A DNA stretch of 64,000 bases from the NCBI GenBank assembly GCA_015350385.1, contig WNKI01000003.1:726592-790591 (forward strand), given 5' to 3'. Positions 47,205 to 57,606 of the stretch are shown piece by piece. The notes below the pieces were generated by a model, which was given only the letters and a program-made list of their open reading frames with translations, did no database searches and was not told where the DNA came from. Position 1 is the first letter of the stretch. Every line of letters starts with the position of its first letter. This DNA comes from Aculops lycopersici. Lineage: Eukaryota; Arthropoda; Arachnida; Trombidiformes; Eriophyidae. The translations under genes were made by a program, and so were the position numbers.

Positions 47205-47264
47205 TCCAACCAGAAGCTTGAGAATCTAGTGGGAGCTGAGTGGGCAACCGAGCTTCTGGTTGGA
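47205..47264. repeat. Perfect inverted repeat, 14-bp arms, 32-base loop
   Basis: TCCAACCAGAAGCT at 47205-47218 and AGCTTCTGGTTGGA at 47251-47264 are exact reverse complements. These are the longest perfect arms noticed in the window. Confidence 0.85.
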
Positions 47265-47483
47265 CCAAATTCTATTTCTCTCCGAAGCCTCGCTTTTCAT
47301 AGGCAAGAGTTTGGGTTATGGTTTGCCTTTTGCCAGCTGCTTTTCGAGAACTTGGTCATCTAGAGAAAAGAGCTAATAGTTTGGCCGGACGACTAGGACG
47401 ACAATGCCCGGGAAATATCATTATCTATGATTAGCTAGCTGGCCACTTCTCTATGGATTCTGGTTCGGAGATTGTAGAGGGAG

Positions 47484-47485
47484 TT

Positions 47486-47528
<43 letters not shown>

Positions 47529-47532
47529 CACT
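47484..47532. repeat. (TTTCAC)n hexanucleotide repeat
   Basis: Eight tandem TTTCAC units with a degenerate TTACAC end. The minus strand codes Ser-Glu repeats in a short frame that is not supported as a gene. Confidence 0.92.
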
Positions 47533-49736
47533 TACACTTGAACTTTCACTTTTACTATCGTCGACGACTCTGTTGCTCGAGATGAACTTTGGTAAGTGAC
47601 TACTTGGATCACGGTAGTACATTTGAGGATCCATCTATCTCATGCTAGCCACTCGTTAGGTCGCTACTGTTGGCCACGCAACTGCAAAACAAGTTATCCA
47701 GACCGCGAAGTGGTAACTCGGCTTGCGGCAACCAGTGATCTAGGAGAGTGAGCGAATCAATGAATGGACAGGTGAGCCCCAGGTAAACCGCTGGCTCACT
47801 TGAAGCAACCGAACAAATTGCCACGCGACAACCACCAAGCCACCAAGCCCGTTCACTGGCTGACTGGTTGGCTGGCCGGCCATCAGGCGACTTTTGCCTA
47901 TTGAATTAGACGAGTTGGGCGCTTATTTATGCGCCAGCCGCTCGGCCGGTCGCTAGATGCACAGCCCGCTAAGTGGAGTAGTGTACCCATAAGCTGGGCG
48001 TAAATCAGCCGCAGCGGCCACTAGTAGTGGTGGTGGTGGTGGTGGCAACAAAGAAAGCGTTAGGTTGGCGTTATAATGTTAGCCGCTAGCCAGCTAATTT
48101 AAATAATTGAGTTTTCGCGCTCCCCTCTCGCCTCTTGCCAGTATTTCTCACATGAGCAATACTCTAGACGGAAAGATAGCATCGCTTTTTGACCCCGATT
48201 TCTGCAGCACACCAATACACACAGCGAGAGATCGGTGGTCGGAAGAGAGCGCCTAGCGACTCGATGCGTTGCGCTGTGCCGGGAGCTATGTGCCGTGTGT
48301 GAGTTATCTACGGAAGCAGCCGCAGCTTCAAGTTGCTGACGCAAACGACTAGCGACATCTGCATTACATTAGCCAGTCACCAGTTCAATCGACTGGGTGT
48401 CACGTGAAATGCGTCGGCGGCGATGGCGACAGTCGCCACAATTTTTCCAGCTCTAGTTCCACTGCCTCCACTTTCGTCTCTACTCTTGGCAATGGAGTCG
48501 TTCGCAATTATCGATCAAGTTGTGCCGATAGGTGAATACCTCTCTGCCTCTATGGAAATAAAGGCAGCGGCAATGGAAATAACTCAACAAGAACAAAGTG
48601 GTCGCGACTGGTGGAGCTGCTAGGGCAAACTTAGCCGCCATATCATGACGATTTCTCTTGATGATGCCATTCGCACGTTGCTGGCAACTTTTTACGTAGT
48701 TGCAGTCGTGCTTTTCCTTGTTGGCTATTGTCACAGTTACGGTTGTCGCAGTTGCCGTCGAAGTGGAGAACCTGGCCGCGACATGGGGAAAAAGTCGATC
48801 ATGACGCCAGGTGAGCCGCCGAGCAACCGCAACGCTGAATAGGTAACGGCCCTCACAGAGCAACTTGATGCGAGCTGCCGGCAACCACGACGACTAGCAG
48901 CACATACAAATGAACAGTCAGCTCTAAGGCTAGCCAGCAAGCTGGCCGATCATTATAATTTTGGCCAGCTAGACGCATATATAAACTGACTTATGGCCAG
49001 CAAGCGGTCGGTTATCGTGCGGCCATATGGCGCGATTCAAGGTTAGTGGCGTCATTGAATTAGCGAGTCAGTAACTTTTTCTGGGTTAGCTAGTTATCCG
49101 AAGCTAGCTTTGGATGACTAACCAAGCAAGTGAGCAACTAACTAACTAACTGACTAACTGGATGGCACGCCTACAGTTAGCATCGTATAATATTTCTACG
49201 AATTGTGTGTATTTGCGACTGGGTAAAGTGAAATAAGTAAAGTCTTTTGTTTGAAGGGTTCTTTGCTCCTCTCTCGCCTTTCCCCAAAGCTAGCGGCAAT
49301 TGAAATTGTTATTTTGCAAACAAAGTCCAGCTAACAATGGGACTCGACACCCCGAAGTCCATTGTGCTTTGTAGCGGCTCTTCCTCGCAAACATTTGGCA
49401 AAACATTCTAGCCAAAAATGGCCATATAGTTGCCCCTCAAGCGCAACGGAACAATGAGGAATAAATTTTTGCCAAACCAATTCACTAGAACTGGCGAATA
49501 TAAATATATCACTTAAACAGCTCAAATGTCCCCCTTAGTTAGTGTCAGTTTAGACACAACCCAAAGCTAGAGCATCGCGTTTGTACTCCAAGCGTCGTGG
49601 ATCGAATCAACAATAACAGAGAAGGAGGAGGAAAAGGAAAAGGGTACCTAATAACCTGGGCAACAACGTGTTGAGAAACTTTATACGATAATTTTATAGA
49701 CAAACTCCAGTTCAACAACTGCAACCACCGAGCGAG

Positions 49737-49928
49737 ATGCAACCGGCAACTTCCGCTTGGAGGTCCAAGCGAACAGGAGCCAAGCGTCAAAGTGGAAAGC
49801 TTAATTTCGCACTGATCATCGGTCTTCTGGTCATGATGTCTATCGGCTCGGTGGTTGCCGGCTTCTTCGATCAATGGGGCAAGCGCCCTGGATACGGCGG
49901 TGGCTACATTCAGCCGGGTCAGATGTGA
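49737..49928 (+). CDS. Candidate small secreted peptide precursor (63 aa)
   Basis: A plus-strand ORF nested in an unc-13 intron. It begins with a basic segment of about 21 residues, then a hydrophobic core (LNFALIIGLLVMMSIGSVVA), then GFFDQWGKRPGYGGGYIQ and stop. If the core is a signal peptide cut after Ala or Gly, the next residues end in Gly-Lys-Arg, the standard signal for dibasic cleavage and C-terminal amidation, followed by a Gly/Tyr-rich tail. An acceptor-like CTCCAG lies 27 bases before the ATG, suggesting a spliced leader exon. A donor-like AT|GTGAGG overlaps the stop, so it could instead be the first coding exon of a longer gene. No known family is recognised. A type II membrane protein or cuticle-like Gly/Tyr protein are alternatives; it may also be chance. 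Confidence 0.35.
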   Translation: MQPATSAWRSKRTGAKRQSGKLNFALIIGLLVMMSIGSVVAGFFDQWGKRPGYGGGYIQPGQM

Positions 49929-50173
49929 GGTCACCATCATCACATCGCGGGACACACAACGCACAGGTGCAGGTAAACTTGGGTACAAACACTCATTAGC
50001 ACACAAACAAACATACAGGTCGTCCTCGTACTTTACTCGTCTGACTGTTACTATTGATCTAATTACAGCAAACACAAATAGGGGAAACTGCTAAATTTGA
50101 ATTCTTTGTCCAGGAATATAAAATTAAAAATCAAAATCAAATAAAACAAAAAAAGTTCAACAAAATTACTTAC

Positions 50174-53100
50174 CTCACTTGATTGGCTTATCAACTTGTT
50201 CACTGCTGTTATCCATCGAATCCTAGCTCTTGGCACATTGGAGTTCATTTGATCTGGCACGGCAACCTGATGCTGCTGTTGTTGTAGTTGCTGCTGCTGA
50301 TCGAGCAATTGTTGCTGCCGTCGCTCTCCATATTGGTCCTCATTTTGCTCTTGATGTTGATGTTGATATCGAGGATCCATTGGATCGCCGCCGGATAGCA
50401 TGGGATCAGGTGACATTAGGCGCTCGTCTGCCACCATGTCGCCCATTTCCTGTTTCTCTCTTTGATACTCTAGCTCCTGTTCATGTTGCAGCTGTTCCAA
50501 CCTCTCGGCTTCAGCGTCATAATCCAACCGCTCGTTGTTTTGCTGGCCTCGAGGGTCAATAAAATCATTTTGCTTGTCTCGGTATTCGTCCAACTCGATT
50601 TCCGCTTGCCTTTGGCTAGTGTCCACCAAAAAGTCACCTTGTTGCTCCAAGTGCATATTGTGCTGCTGCTGATCTAATAACATCGAACGCCGTTGTTCGT
50701 TTGCTAATTCGCCTAGCTCACCTCTGGTCATTAGATCACTATCAAATCGACGAGAACTTGCCTCGAGATCGTCCATTTCGAGCTCGTCCTCGTCGCCTAG
50801 GTTATCATTGTCCACTATTGTCCTCTGCTGATGGATGCCATTCAACATGGACTTACTATGACCATCAATCGCGTGCACATGATTTGTTGCCCTCCGATCG
50901 AGGTCCTCCGGATGGTTGATGTCTCTGAATTGCTCGTCATAATCCTCCTGCTCTTGCTCGGCATTTTCTTGCATCTTCCCTACGCCTTGCTCGCCCGACG
51001 ACAACATAATCCTATCGTCGTCGTCGTCTTCGTCGTCCAGCTCCCGTTCTTGACCAATCAAATCATATTGTTCATTGTATCGCTGGTGGTTATTAGTCTG
51101 TTGCTCATGGTTAATATCATTGTTGTTGTTCTTGTATCGGTCATTGAATCCATCGAGATCTGAAACAGGGGGATCACTTGTGCCCAAATTAGCCGTCTCG
51201 CTAGTTTGCTTATTGTTCATAATAGTGTTGTCATTATCACTGAGATCGGGCAAACCAACGAGGTGTCGCTGCTCCGTGTCTAGCTGCGACTCCTCGTCAA
51301 CTGAAAATAATTCATTCTTTCTTATATCGCTTCCGCCGCCGACTGTGGATCCTCTTGTCAAATAATTCAGCAGGTGGGCGCCGAAGAGTTCCTCAGCTGG
51401 CGGCTGAACGGGTGGCGTGAAGTTTTGGTTTTGTCCACTATTATCTAATAAAATATGCTTCTTGTTATTATTATTAGTGTTGCTGCTGCTGCTCATGTTT
51501 TGGGTAGTCGGGTCCAGGGCACGATATTGATCATTGCTACTACTGTATTGCAAACTCTCCTGGTCTTGTAGTGAACTGGACATGGAATATTGTTGTTGTT
51601 GTTGATGCTGCTGCTGTTGTTCTGGTTGAAATTGAAAATCTCGATTGTCATCAACTGCTCCTCCTCCTAATTCATCTTTATCACTGAGCTTATCTTCCTC
51701 CTCGGGCACCGTGGCCAGTGCCGAGTAAAACTCTGCCTCCTCAACCGCCTGACTCGGGCCTAGATTTGGGGGCAGTATAATTTGAATGTTGTTATGCTTG
51801 ATTTGGTCATTATTATTAGCTATCATGTGATTATTCAGGTAGTTTTCACCAATATCTTGCTCCTCGTCATCGTGCATAACCTCGTCGTGGTCGCGGGCAA
51901 AATGATAGCCATCGTTATCAGTGTAATTATAGTTTCTATTGTCATTATCATTATTATTCTCGTTGACCTGCTCAACCTCATCATCCGATTCATCCTCAAA
52001 GTCTTCCCTTCTCAGTTGTTCCTCGTTCTCCTCTTCCAATTCCTCAGGTGACCTAGATCCGCCAGTCACTTGTTCATCACTTTGTATCTGCTCACGATAA
52101 CGGCGAGTGCCATTATGATAAAGCTCATCCTCGTAATCTGTCACATCATCATTCCGATCCTCCGAGTTGCTGCTTTGATAATCATCCTGCCGCCGGTAAA
52201 TCTCTTGGTAATAATCACAATCAACTTCGCTCCTAAGATTTCTGATCGTTCGAGGAGCCACCAAAGCAGTGGATGGCACTGGACTATTGGTCATAGATGC
52301 AAATTGCTTGGCGTGCTGGTGCCGGTGATGACCGGCAACATCTCGATCCCGTTCCCTATAGAGTTGGTGCTGAAGAGAGGTGGCTCCTGGACGAATGGAG
52401 TTGTTGTTATGGTGTCTATTGGTACTATTGTTCAAACTACCACTACTTAGATTCTCACGCAATCTCACAACCCCGTGATCTGTCACAATCGGGAGCTGCC
52501 TTTGCGGTCGGACAAGTGGTCGTTGCAGTTTTGAGTTTTGTTCCTCCAATTGGCGGTCCAAAGCTTGCAAAACCAATGCTGGCTTCGGCCCCTGGGGCGT
52601 TATAACAGGCAAACGGCGCATCATTGGAACTGCAGGAGTAATATGAGGAGATAAAGGTGGAAGTGGCGAAGCTATTGATCCGCCAGTAAGGTTATGGTTG
52701 TTGTTTATATTGTTGTTGATATTATTGTTCGAGTTAATAACCGACGGAAGCATAATCCGGCTTCCATTGCTGCTGTTGGAGATATTATTCTTGTTACTCT
52801 CAATATTTAAATTATTATTGTTGCTGTTGATGTTACTCTTGTTTCCGATAACTGTATCCATCAGAGGTAGGCGGCGTAAGAAGCGTTGCGGAATATCTTG
52901 TCGCGAAGGCGGCACTCGCTGATTACCAAGAAGTTGAGGCGGTTGATGTTGCATAGGCAAGGGTAAATGTGGTGCAGGTAATGTTTGCCGAGTTTGCTGT
53001 TGGATAAATTGATGTTGTCCAGATATGGGGGATTTGTATTGAGGTGCAACCACATTCTGGTTTTGGTTTGGATTTCTGATTTGGTTTTGGAGCGGGTAAA

Positions 53101-53204
53101 AAGAATTCTCGTCGCCGATATCACTCGGCGCCGGTGAGTATCTACAATCCATCTCGTGCTTGAATGCCTCTATTTCCGCCAATTCACATCCGGAAACATT
53201 AAAC
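50174..53204 (-). CDS. unc-13: Unc-13 alternative N-terminal exon (about 1,010 codons)
   Basis: The open frame ends at a strong GAG|GTAAGT donor, phase 0, after RIRWITAVNKLISQSSE. This corresponds to the conserved Trp-anchored calmodulin-binding segment before C1 in vertebrate Munc13-1. The frame opens near a possible acceptor ATATTAG at 53205. The first in-frame ATG is in the stretch KHEMDCRYSPAPSD, so translation could start there or in an exon further upstream. The content is Gln, Asn, Asp and Glu-rich: Asn runs at the N-terminal third, acidic clusters in the middle, and a charged Gln/Glu helix-like stretch near the C-terminal end. No C2A domain is present. The exon would splice over a 20.4-kb intron, containing the giant exon, to the C1 exon at 29761, in phase. 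Confidence 0.82.
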
Positions 53205-53875
53205 CTAATATTTTGTAGTTATAATAATAATAATAATAATAATAGTAACAATGATAGTGATGCTAGCGGTGCTATAGTCACACTATGAACTCAATCTAAA
53301 CCTTTTTGTTGCTTAATACATTGTTGTTATTATTATTAGTACGTTGGCCTCCATTTGACACCATACTCGCTTGCTATCACCTAGCCAGTGGTTGTTTGCG
53401 ACCGCAGTAGCAGCAGCCACCTATGTGTATATATGGTAACTCACAGTGCTCCATACAGTATTTAATGAACAACACAAACTCGCATCATTCGAAGTGGCTC
53501 CCTCTCTCACACACATACAAACTCCATGCGGAATCCTCCATTGAGAGGGAGCCCCAAGGTTTTTCGAACTTCAAAGTCCGTGCCACACAGCGAGCTTCGT
53601 TGGGTTATACAGGTTGTCTGTGTGAGCGATTTGTCGCTCCGGCCGCCGGCCGCTGCTGTCAGTCTGCTCGCAAAGCAGAGGTTACCGAAGAGTGACGCTT
53701 CCAATGTTTTATTTACTAAACAAATGTTTTGTTTTCCCATACTAGATTATGACAACAATATTAGAATGTTTTATTAACGGTTTATTTATTTGATATCATA
53801 TTATGCACCTTCTCTCCTGTGAACAGTGATCTCATTTAATATTAACATTCAAACTTAGAACTCACATAGTTCGAG
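53205..53875. promoter_or_regulatory. Head-to-head region between unc-13 and NKAP
   Basis: 671 bases separate the unc-13 N-terminal exon (minus) from the NKAP ATG (plus). It holds an (ATA)n repeat and AT-rich stretches. The minus strand has a donor-like ACT|GTGAGT near 53450 that could end an untranslated leader exon of unc-13. A shared divergent promoter is inferred from layout only. Confidence 0.45.
53219..53244. repeat. (ATA)n microsatellite
   Basis: About eight ATA units just beyond the start of the unc-13 N-terminal exon. Confidence 0.9.
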
Positions 53876-54955
53876 ATGGACAGGCGTCATCGACACGAAC
53901 ATTATGAGCGCGACCATTACAGAGACAGGGATACCAGTTACAGGGACAGGGGTCACCATAGAGAGGGTGACTCCTACAGGGACAGGGGTCACCATAGAGA
54001 GGGCGACTCCTACAGGGACAGGGGTCACCATAAAGAAGGCGACTCCTACAGAGACAGGGACTACCACAAAGATAAAGACCACTATGGAGCCAGGGATCAT
54101 CGTGGACACAGAGATCGGCACCGAAACCCTAGATCCTTAAATATTGATCGAGTAGAGGATAGAGTTGCAAAGAGGCATAAGATAGGGGAACGTGGAGTTC
54201 CATCGCAATGGGGAGAGTCGCCGTCGCCACCTCGTCGACGTTCCAAGAGATCAAGAAGTGGAGATAGAGGCAAAGATGAATATAGATCGAGCAGTCGCAA
54301 ACATAGAAGGCGAAGGCATCATTCATCAGACCAATCTGGGTCCGAATCATCTTCAGATACCCCTGATCAGAAGATCAATATAAACAAGTCTTCAAACGAA
54401 GTTGTTGATCATACTAACAATCAAGAAGTTGTGCTAATGAATGAAGAAGAAAATGATGTGCAAATAATTGGAACTGTCGATAAGAAGAAAGATGTAGGTA
54501 GAGTCACCGTGATAAAGAAGGAAGGAGGGGAAGAGGAAACCATGGATTCTCATATTGAGCAGATGAGTACAGATAAACCTGGCACATCTTCCTCTGCTAA
54601 TCGAAAACTCAATCCCAAAGATTTTGGTAAAGCTCTGCTTCCAGGTGAGGGAGCTGCGATGGCTGCTTTCGTTGCCGAAGGCAAAAGGATTCCTCGTAGA
54701 GGTGAGATCGGCTTGACCAGTGAGGAGATTGAAAATTTCGAGCGCCAGGGTTACGTCATGTCAGGTAGCCGTCATAGAAGAATGGAGGCTGTCAGATTGC
54801 GTAAGGAGAACCAGCTTTATAGTGCCGATGAGAAGAGAGCCCTTGCTCAATATGACCACGAGAAGCGGGCTAAGAAGGATCAGAAGATTCAACAGTATTT
54901 GAAGCAGTTCATTGAGGCAAAACAAAGTCCAAAGAGCGACGACAATGATAGATAA
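53876..54955 (+). CDS. NKAP: NKAP family nuclear protein (SynMuv domain)
   Basis: Single-exon gene of 359 residues. NKAP proteins are nuclear RNA-associated factors tied to splicing, transcriptional repression and chromosome alignment in other animals. Residues 1-90 are rich in Arg, Asp, His and Tyr and include three 12-residue tandem units (REGDSYRDRGHH type). Residues 90-160 are basic RS-like sequence, 160-235 acidic, and the last 115 are the conserved SynMuv_product domain: DFGKALLPGEGAAMAAFV, KRIPRRGEIGLTSEEI, ERQGYVMSGSRHRRMEAVR and KRALAQYDHEKRAKKDQK. Family length and C-terminal conservation support a complete gene. The ATG has a clean upstream region and the repeats follow 20 residues later. 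Its stop is 76 bases from that of the convergent reductase gene. Confidence 0.95.
   Translation: MDRRHRHEHYERDHYRDRDTSYRDRGHHREGDSYRDRGHHREGDSYRDRGHHKEGDSYRDRDYHKDKDHYGARDHRGHRDRHRNPRSLNIDRVEDRVAKRHKIGERGVPSQWGESPSPPRRRSKRSRSGDRGKDEYRSSSRKHRRRRHHSSDQSGSESSSDTPDQKININKSSNEVVDHTNNQEVVLMNEEENDVQIIGTVDKKKDVGRVTVIKKEGGEEETMDSHIEQMSTDKPGTSSSANRKLNPKDFGKALLPGEGAAMAAFVAEGKRIPRRGEIGLTSEEIENFERQGYVMSGSRHRRMEAVRLRKENQLYSADEKRALAQYDHEKRAKKDQKIQQYLKQFIEAKQSPKSDDNDR
53941..54048 (+). repeat. NKAP: Three 36-bp tandem units in NKAP
   Basis: Units at 53941, 53977 and 54013 share CAGGGACAGGGGTCACCATA and encode a 12-residue Arg/Asp/His repeat. A diverged partial copy follows. High identity suggests recent expansion. 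Confidence 0.9.
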
Positions 54956-54986
54956 CATTGATGTTGAGGTCCTAGCTAACCTCAAG

Positions 54987-54992
54987 TTTAAT
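54987..54992 (-). terminator. ATTAAA poly(A) signal for fatty acyl-CoA reductase
   Basis: The plus strand reads TTTAAT, 40 bases beyond the reductase stop, in the short gap before the NKAP stop. Confidence 0.5.
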
Positions 54993-55031
54993 AATACTAT
55001 TAAGAGAGCTAACCGTAACGTGAAACTACCA

Positions 55032-56582
55032 TTATTTTCTAGTTAGTTGCCTTCTATAACTGAGCAATTTGTAGAAACAGAATGCCGACACTCCGACAGC
55101 CGAAACCTTAGTTAGTTGAGTTGCATAGTAGATTAGATCCAACTTGGACTTACAGGCGGGAATGTTTTTTGGGTCTTCCTTGAGTAGGAAGTGCCTCACA
55201 CCCAATACAAAGTTTTCCATGTACTTGGGCCAGTTGATTTCTCTAACATCTACGACGAATCTCCTCCTATCATCCGGACTGAGTTCCTCGTTGAGTGCTT
55301 GGAAGTTTTCAGTGCGATATATCCATTCATTTAAGGTGAAGTATTCCAAGGCAGCACTCGTCCGATGAACTTTCTGGTAGATTGGCCCCAACATAGGGTT
55401 GCGACCTAGACACTTGAACACCAAGTCTATTACAAATGTTGGAAGTTCATGCTGCAACCCAATAAGTAGCTTGTGCAATTGTTTGTTTGACACAAACATT
55501 GGTCCAGGGTAAAGGAATACCTGAGATGGTGGATTTTGAACCAGGTGGGGTAGTGATAACGAGCGGATCTCTTCCCAGCTAATTGGGTTGATTTGACCTG
55601 ACGTGCAATTTACAACGTATGGATCTTTGTTCTTCTTCCTCTTCTTGTCCTTTTGTTTAATACTATTCTCGTTAGCTACATGCCACGCTGATGCTATTAC
55701 TGTGTTAGCAACAATGTCGACAGGTATAGCATCGCAAATCATCTTACCATCAACCAACATTGCTCTCAGAATACCACCACCTGCTGTTACCAAAAATCCG
55801 GCGGGTCCATTATAATTGTCAATCCATCCAGGCGCAGGATCACGTAACGAGGCAGTAATGATTGAAGGTCTCACAATACCAATTGGTACTCGGTCTGCGA
55901 AAGTCTTAACCAAACTCTCGGCCATGGCCTTGGTATAATGGTAGCTACTTGGCCGATCGCCAAACAGGTGGGGAGTTAGGGATTGCAGCATCTCATCTGT
56001 CAAACTTTCTGTAAGTTCGATTAGTTTCTCTGGAGTAATTGATTCAGGATAAACACTTTCTTTGATGTTAATTTTTGTTTCATTGCAGTAGGCAGTTGAG
56101 ACATGAATAAATGCCTTCAGATCTTTGAGTTCCAATGCCAGTTCCAAAACTCTCTTGGTAGCTGTCACATTGATTCGAGTTGCCCTCTTGAGAGGTTCAT
56201 CAAATCTTATGGTTGCCGCTGAATGAACGATAACCGATACATTTTCCTTTAACAATTCAACGTCATCAGTTGAGATTCCAAGGTTATCGAAAGTTGTATC
56301 ACCCCGAACAACCTTAATCTTTTCCAATAATCCAGGCTGTATCCTTCTGATACGATCAAACGCTTGAGAACTTGTGAGCTCTTTCAGTCTTGATTGTGCA
56401 GATTGTGTTCCTTTTGTTCTGAGCAATATGTATATGTTGTCTATCTTAGGCACATCATGCAATAATTTCTCTATGAGAACTTTGCCCAGAAACCCACTCG
56501 CACCTGTAATGAATATGGACCTCTTCTCAAAGAACTTGGCGATTGATTGCCATTCTCTTGATGCGGAACTTTGACTTGACAT
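55032..56582 (-). CDS. Fatty acyl-CoA reductase (alcohol-forming)
   Basis: Reduces long-chain acyl-CoA to fatty alcohol with NADPH, for ether lipids, waxes or pheromones; membrane-bound (peroxisome or ER) in the family. 516 residues in one exon, ATG at 56582, normal family length. It has a Rossmann NAD(P) motif TGASGFLG at residues 26-33, a GDTTFDNLGIS segment, HVSTAYCN, an active-site Tyr-x-x-x-Lys in YHYTKAMAE (about 212-216) and RPSIITASLRDPAPGWIDN. The C-terminal 'sterile' domain follows (EYFTLNEWIYRTEN, INWPKYMENFVLGVRHF). The tail ends with a hydrophobic segment (VSAVGVSAFCFYKLLSY), fitting a membrane anchor. The 3' end converges on NKAP; an ATTAAA signal on the minus strand lies at 54992-54987. 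Which of the arthropod FAR paralogues it is cannot be told. Confidence 0.95.
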   Translation of the reverse strand: MSSQSSASREWQSIAKFFEKRSIFITGASGFLGKVLIEKLLHDVPKIDNIYILLRTKGTQSAQSRLKELTSSQAFDRIRRIQPGLLEKIKVVRGDTTFDNLGISTDDVELLKENVSVIVHSAATIRFDEPLKRATRINVTATKRVLELALELKDLKAFIHVSTAYCNETKINIKESVYPESITPEKLIELTESLTDEMLQSLTPHLFGDRPSSYHYTKAMAESLVKTFADRVPIGIVRPSIITASLRDPAPGWIDNYNGPAGFLVTAGGGILRAMLVDGKMICDAIPVDIVANTVIASAWHVANENSIKQKDKKRKKNKDPYVVNCTSGQINPISWEEIRSLSLPHLVQNPPSQVFLYPGPMFVSNKQLHKLLIGLQHELPTFVIDLVFKCLGRNPMLGPIYQKVHRTSAALEYFTLNEWIYRTENFQALNEELSPDDRRRFVVDVREINWPKYMENFVLGVRHFLLKEDPKNIPACKSKLDLIYYATQLTKVSAVGVSAFCFYKLLSYRRQLTRK

Positions 56583-57207
56583 GATTGGAATACTTAGACG
56601 ATGACCGGGTTCAAATTTTTGATATCATCTAGAAATGAGAAACTTTTCATGATTCAGGACTTACACTTTTCGGGGTTTAAAGTAAACAAATTCGTCAAGT
56701 ATAAATTTTTGTCGTGTAAAAAGAAGCAAGAATAAAATAAGGCGTAATTACAAGACGAGCAACCGCTACCCATAACATTACGTGTCCACTCGCACCTGTA
56801 GCAAGTTTTCTTGCGTACTATTAGCACGCATGAGAGGACAAACCTGTTTGCTTGCGTCCACTCTCACGTCGCGCACCCTGTTCTTCACACCCTCTTGCTA
56901 GGTAAGCTTGAAACGTTTTGTCAAGCTAGATATCTAAATGAGCAGAATCCATCACAATAAAGATTATTGTCAGGGATTTGATGAAAAACAGACTTTGGTT
57001 CATAGGGTTGATTCCCGACAACCTGTGAAAAGTGGTTGTTGGCGATAGAGCTCATGCAAAATCTTCTCATCTAGATAGTTTATGAATTTCTTGGATAATT
57101 AGGAGAACTTCTTGGTGCAAGAGGATAGATTTCTTTATTAAGCAAATGTACCTCTCAATGTTTTTTGCTCATTTTTGTACATCTAATGTCTATTCACAAC
57201 TAGCACC
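56583..57207. other. Intergenic: reductase promoter and FAU 3' end
   Basis: 625 bases. It should hold the reductase promoter and 5' leader, and the FAU 3' UTR with TTTATT at 57134-57139 (AATAAA on minus). No further gene is seen. Confidence 0.6.
57134..57139 (-). terminator. FAU: Poly(A) signal AATAAA for FAU
   Basis: TTTATT on the plus strand, 68 bases after the FAU stop. Confidence 0.6.
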
Positions 57208-57606
57208 TTACGTGGCTTGGGCATTTGGTCCACGCTTGCGGCCACCAATTGAGGCAACTGTGGAAACGAAGCGTCTGTTGTACTGCATCCTCCTCTTGGC
57301 GCGACCAGTCTTCTTCTTTTTCTTCTCTTGCTTCTCAACCTTAGGAGTTTGACCCTTAACCTTACCAGCACCAGCTAGGGAACCGTGGACTTTACCTCCC
57401 AACAATCCAACTGTGACATCGATGGTGTCTTGTGGCTCGGCACACTCGCCAATTTGCTCATTGTCAGCCAAGGGACGACCACGGCAATAAAGGAGCATCT
57501 CCTCGACTGATGGAGATTCGATCTTTTCCTTCAGGTCGGCCACGGTGCTTTGTGGCTCAACCTCGAGCTGGGACACATTGTCCTGGTATCTGTAGTAGAT
57601 CAACAT
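57208..57606 (-). CDS. FAU: FAU: ubiquitin-like protein fused to ribosomal protein eS30
   Basis: 132 residues in one exon, ATG at 57606. Residues 1-72 are a diverged ubiquitin-like domain ending in GLLGG, where the precursor is cleaved. The remainder is eS30, a small-subunit ribosomal protein: KVHGSLAGAGKVKGQTPKV, then a Lys run and GRAKRRMQYNRRFV, ending GGRKRGPNAQAT. Length and layout match animal FAU (UBIM-RPS30). Lys-Arg content is as expected for an rRNA-binding protein. The gene is divergent from PNO1, another small-subunit factor, with a 409-base gap. Confidence 0.96.
   Translation of the reverse strand: MLIYYRYQDNVSQLEVEPQSTVADLKEKIESPSVEEMLLYCRGRPLADNEQIGECAEPQDTIDVTVGLLGGKVHGSLAGAGKVKGQTPKVEKQEKKKKKTGRAKRRMQYNRRFVSTVASIGGRKRGPNAQAT

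Larger units (their letters stand above)
42088..49736. other. Repeat-rich intron/promoter region inside unc-13
   Basis: Non-coding DNA between the giant exon and the small plus-strand ORF. It holds GA, TTTCAC and GGT repeats and hairpins at 44326-44351 and 47205-47264. The 5' leader and promoter of the giant-exon transcript should lie just above 42087. The longest frame (46424-47125, minus, 233 codons) lacks any domain or plausible splice context and is treated as chance. Confidence 0.6.

Noticed and set aside
54097..54350. Minus-strand ORFs over NKAP
   Set aside because: Antisense shadows of the conserved NKAP frame.
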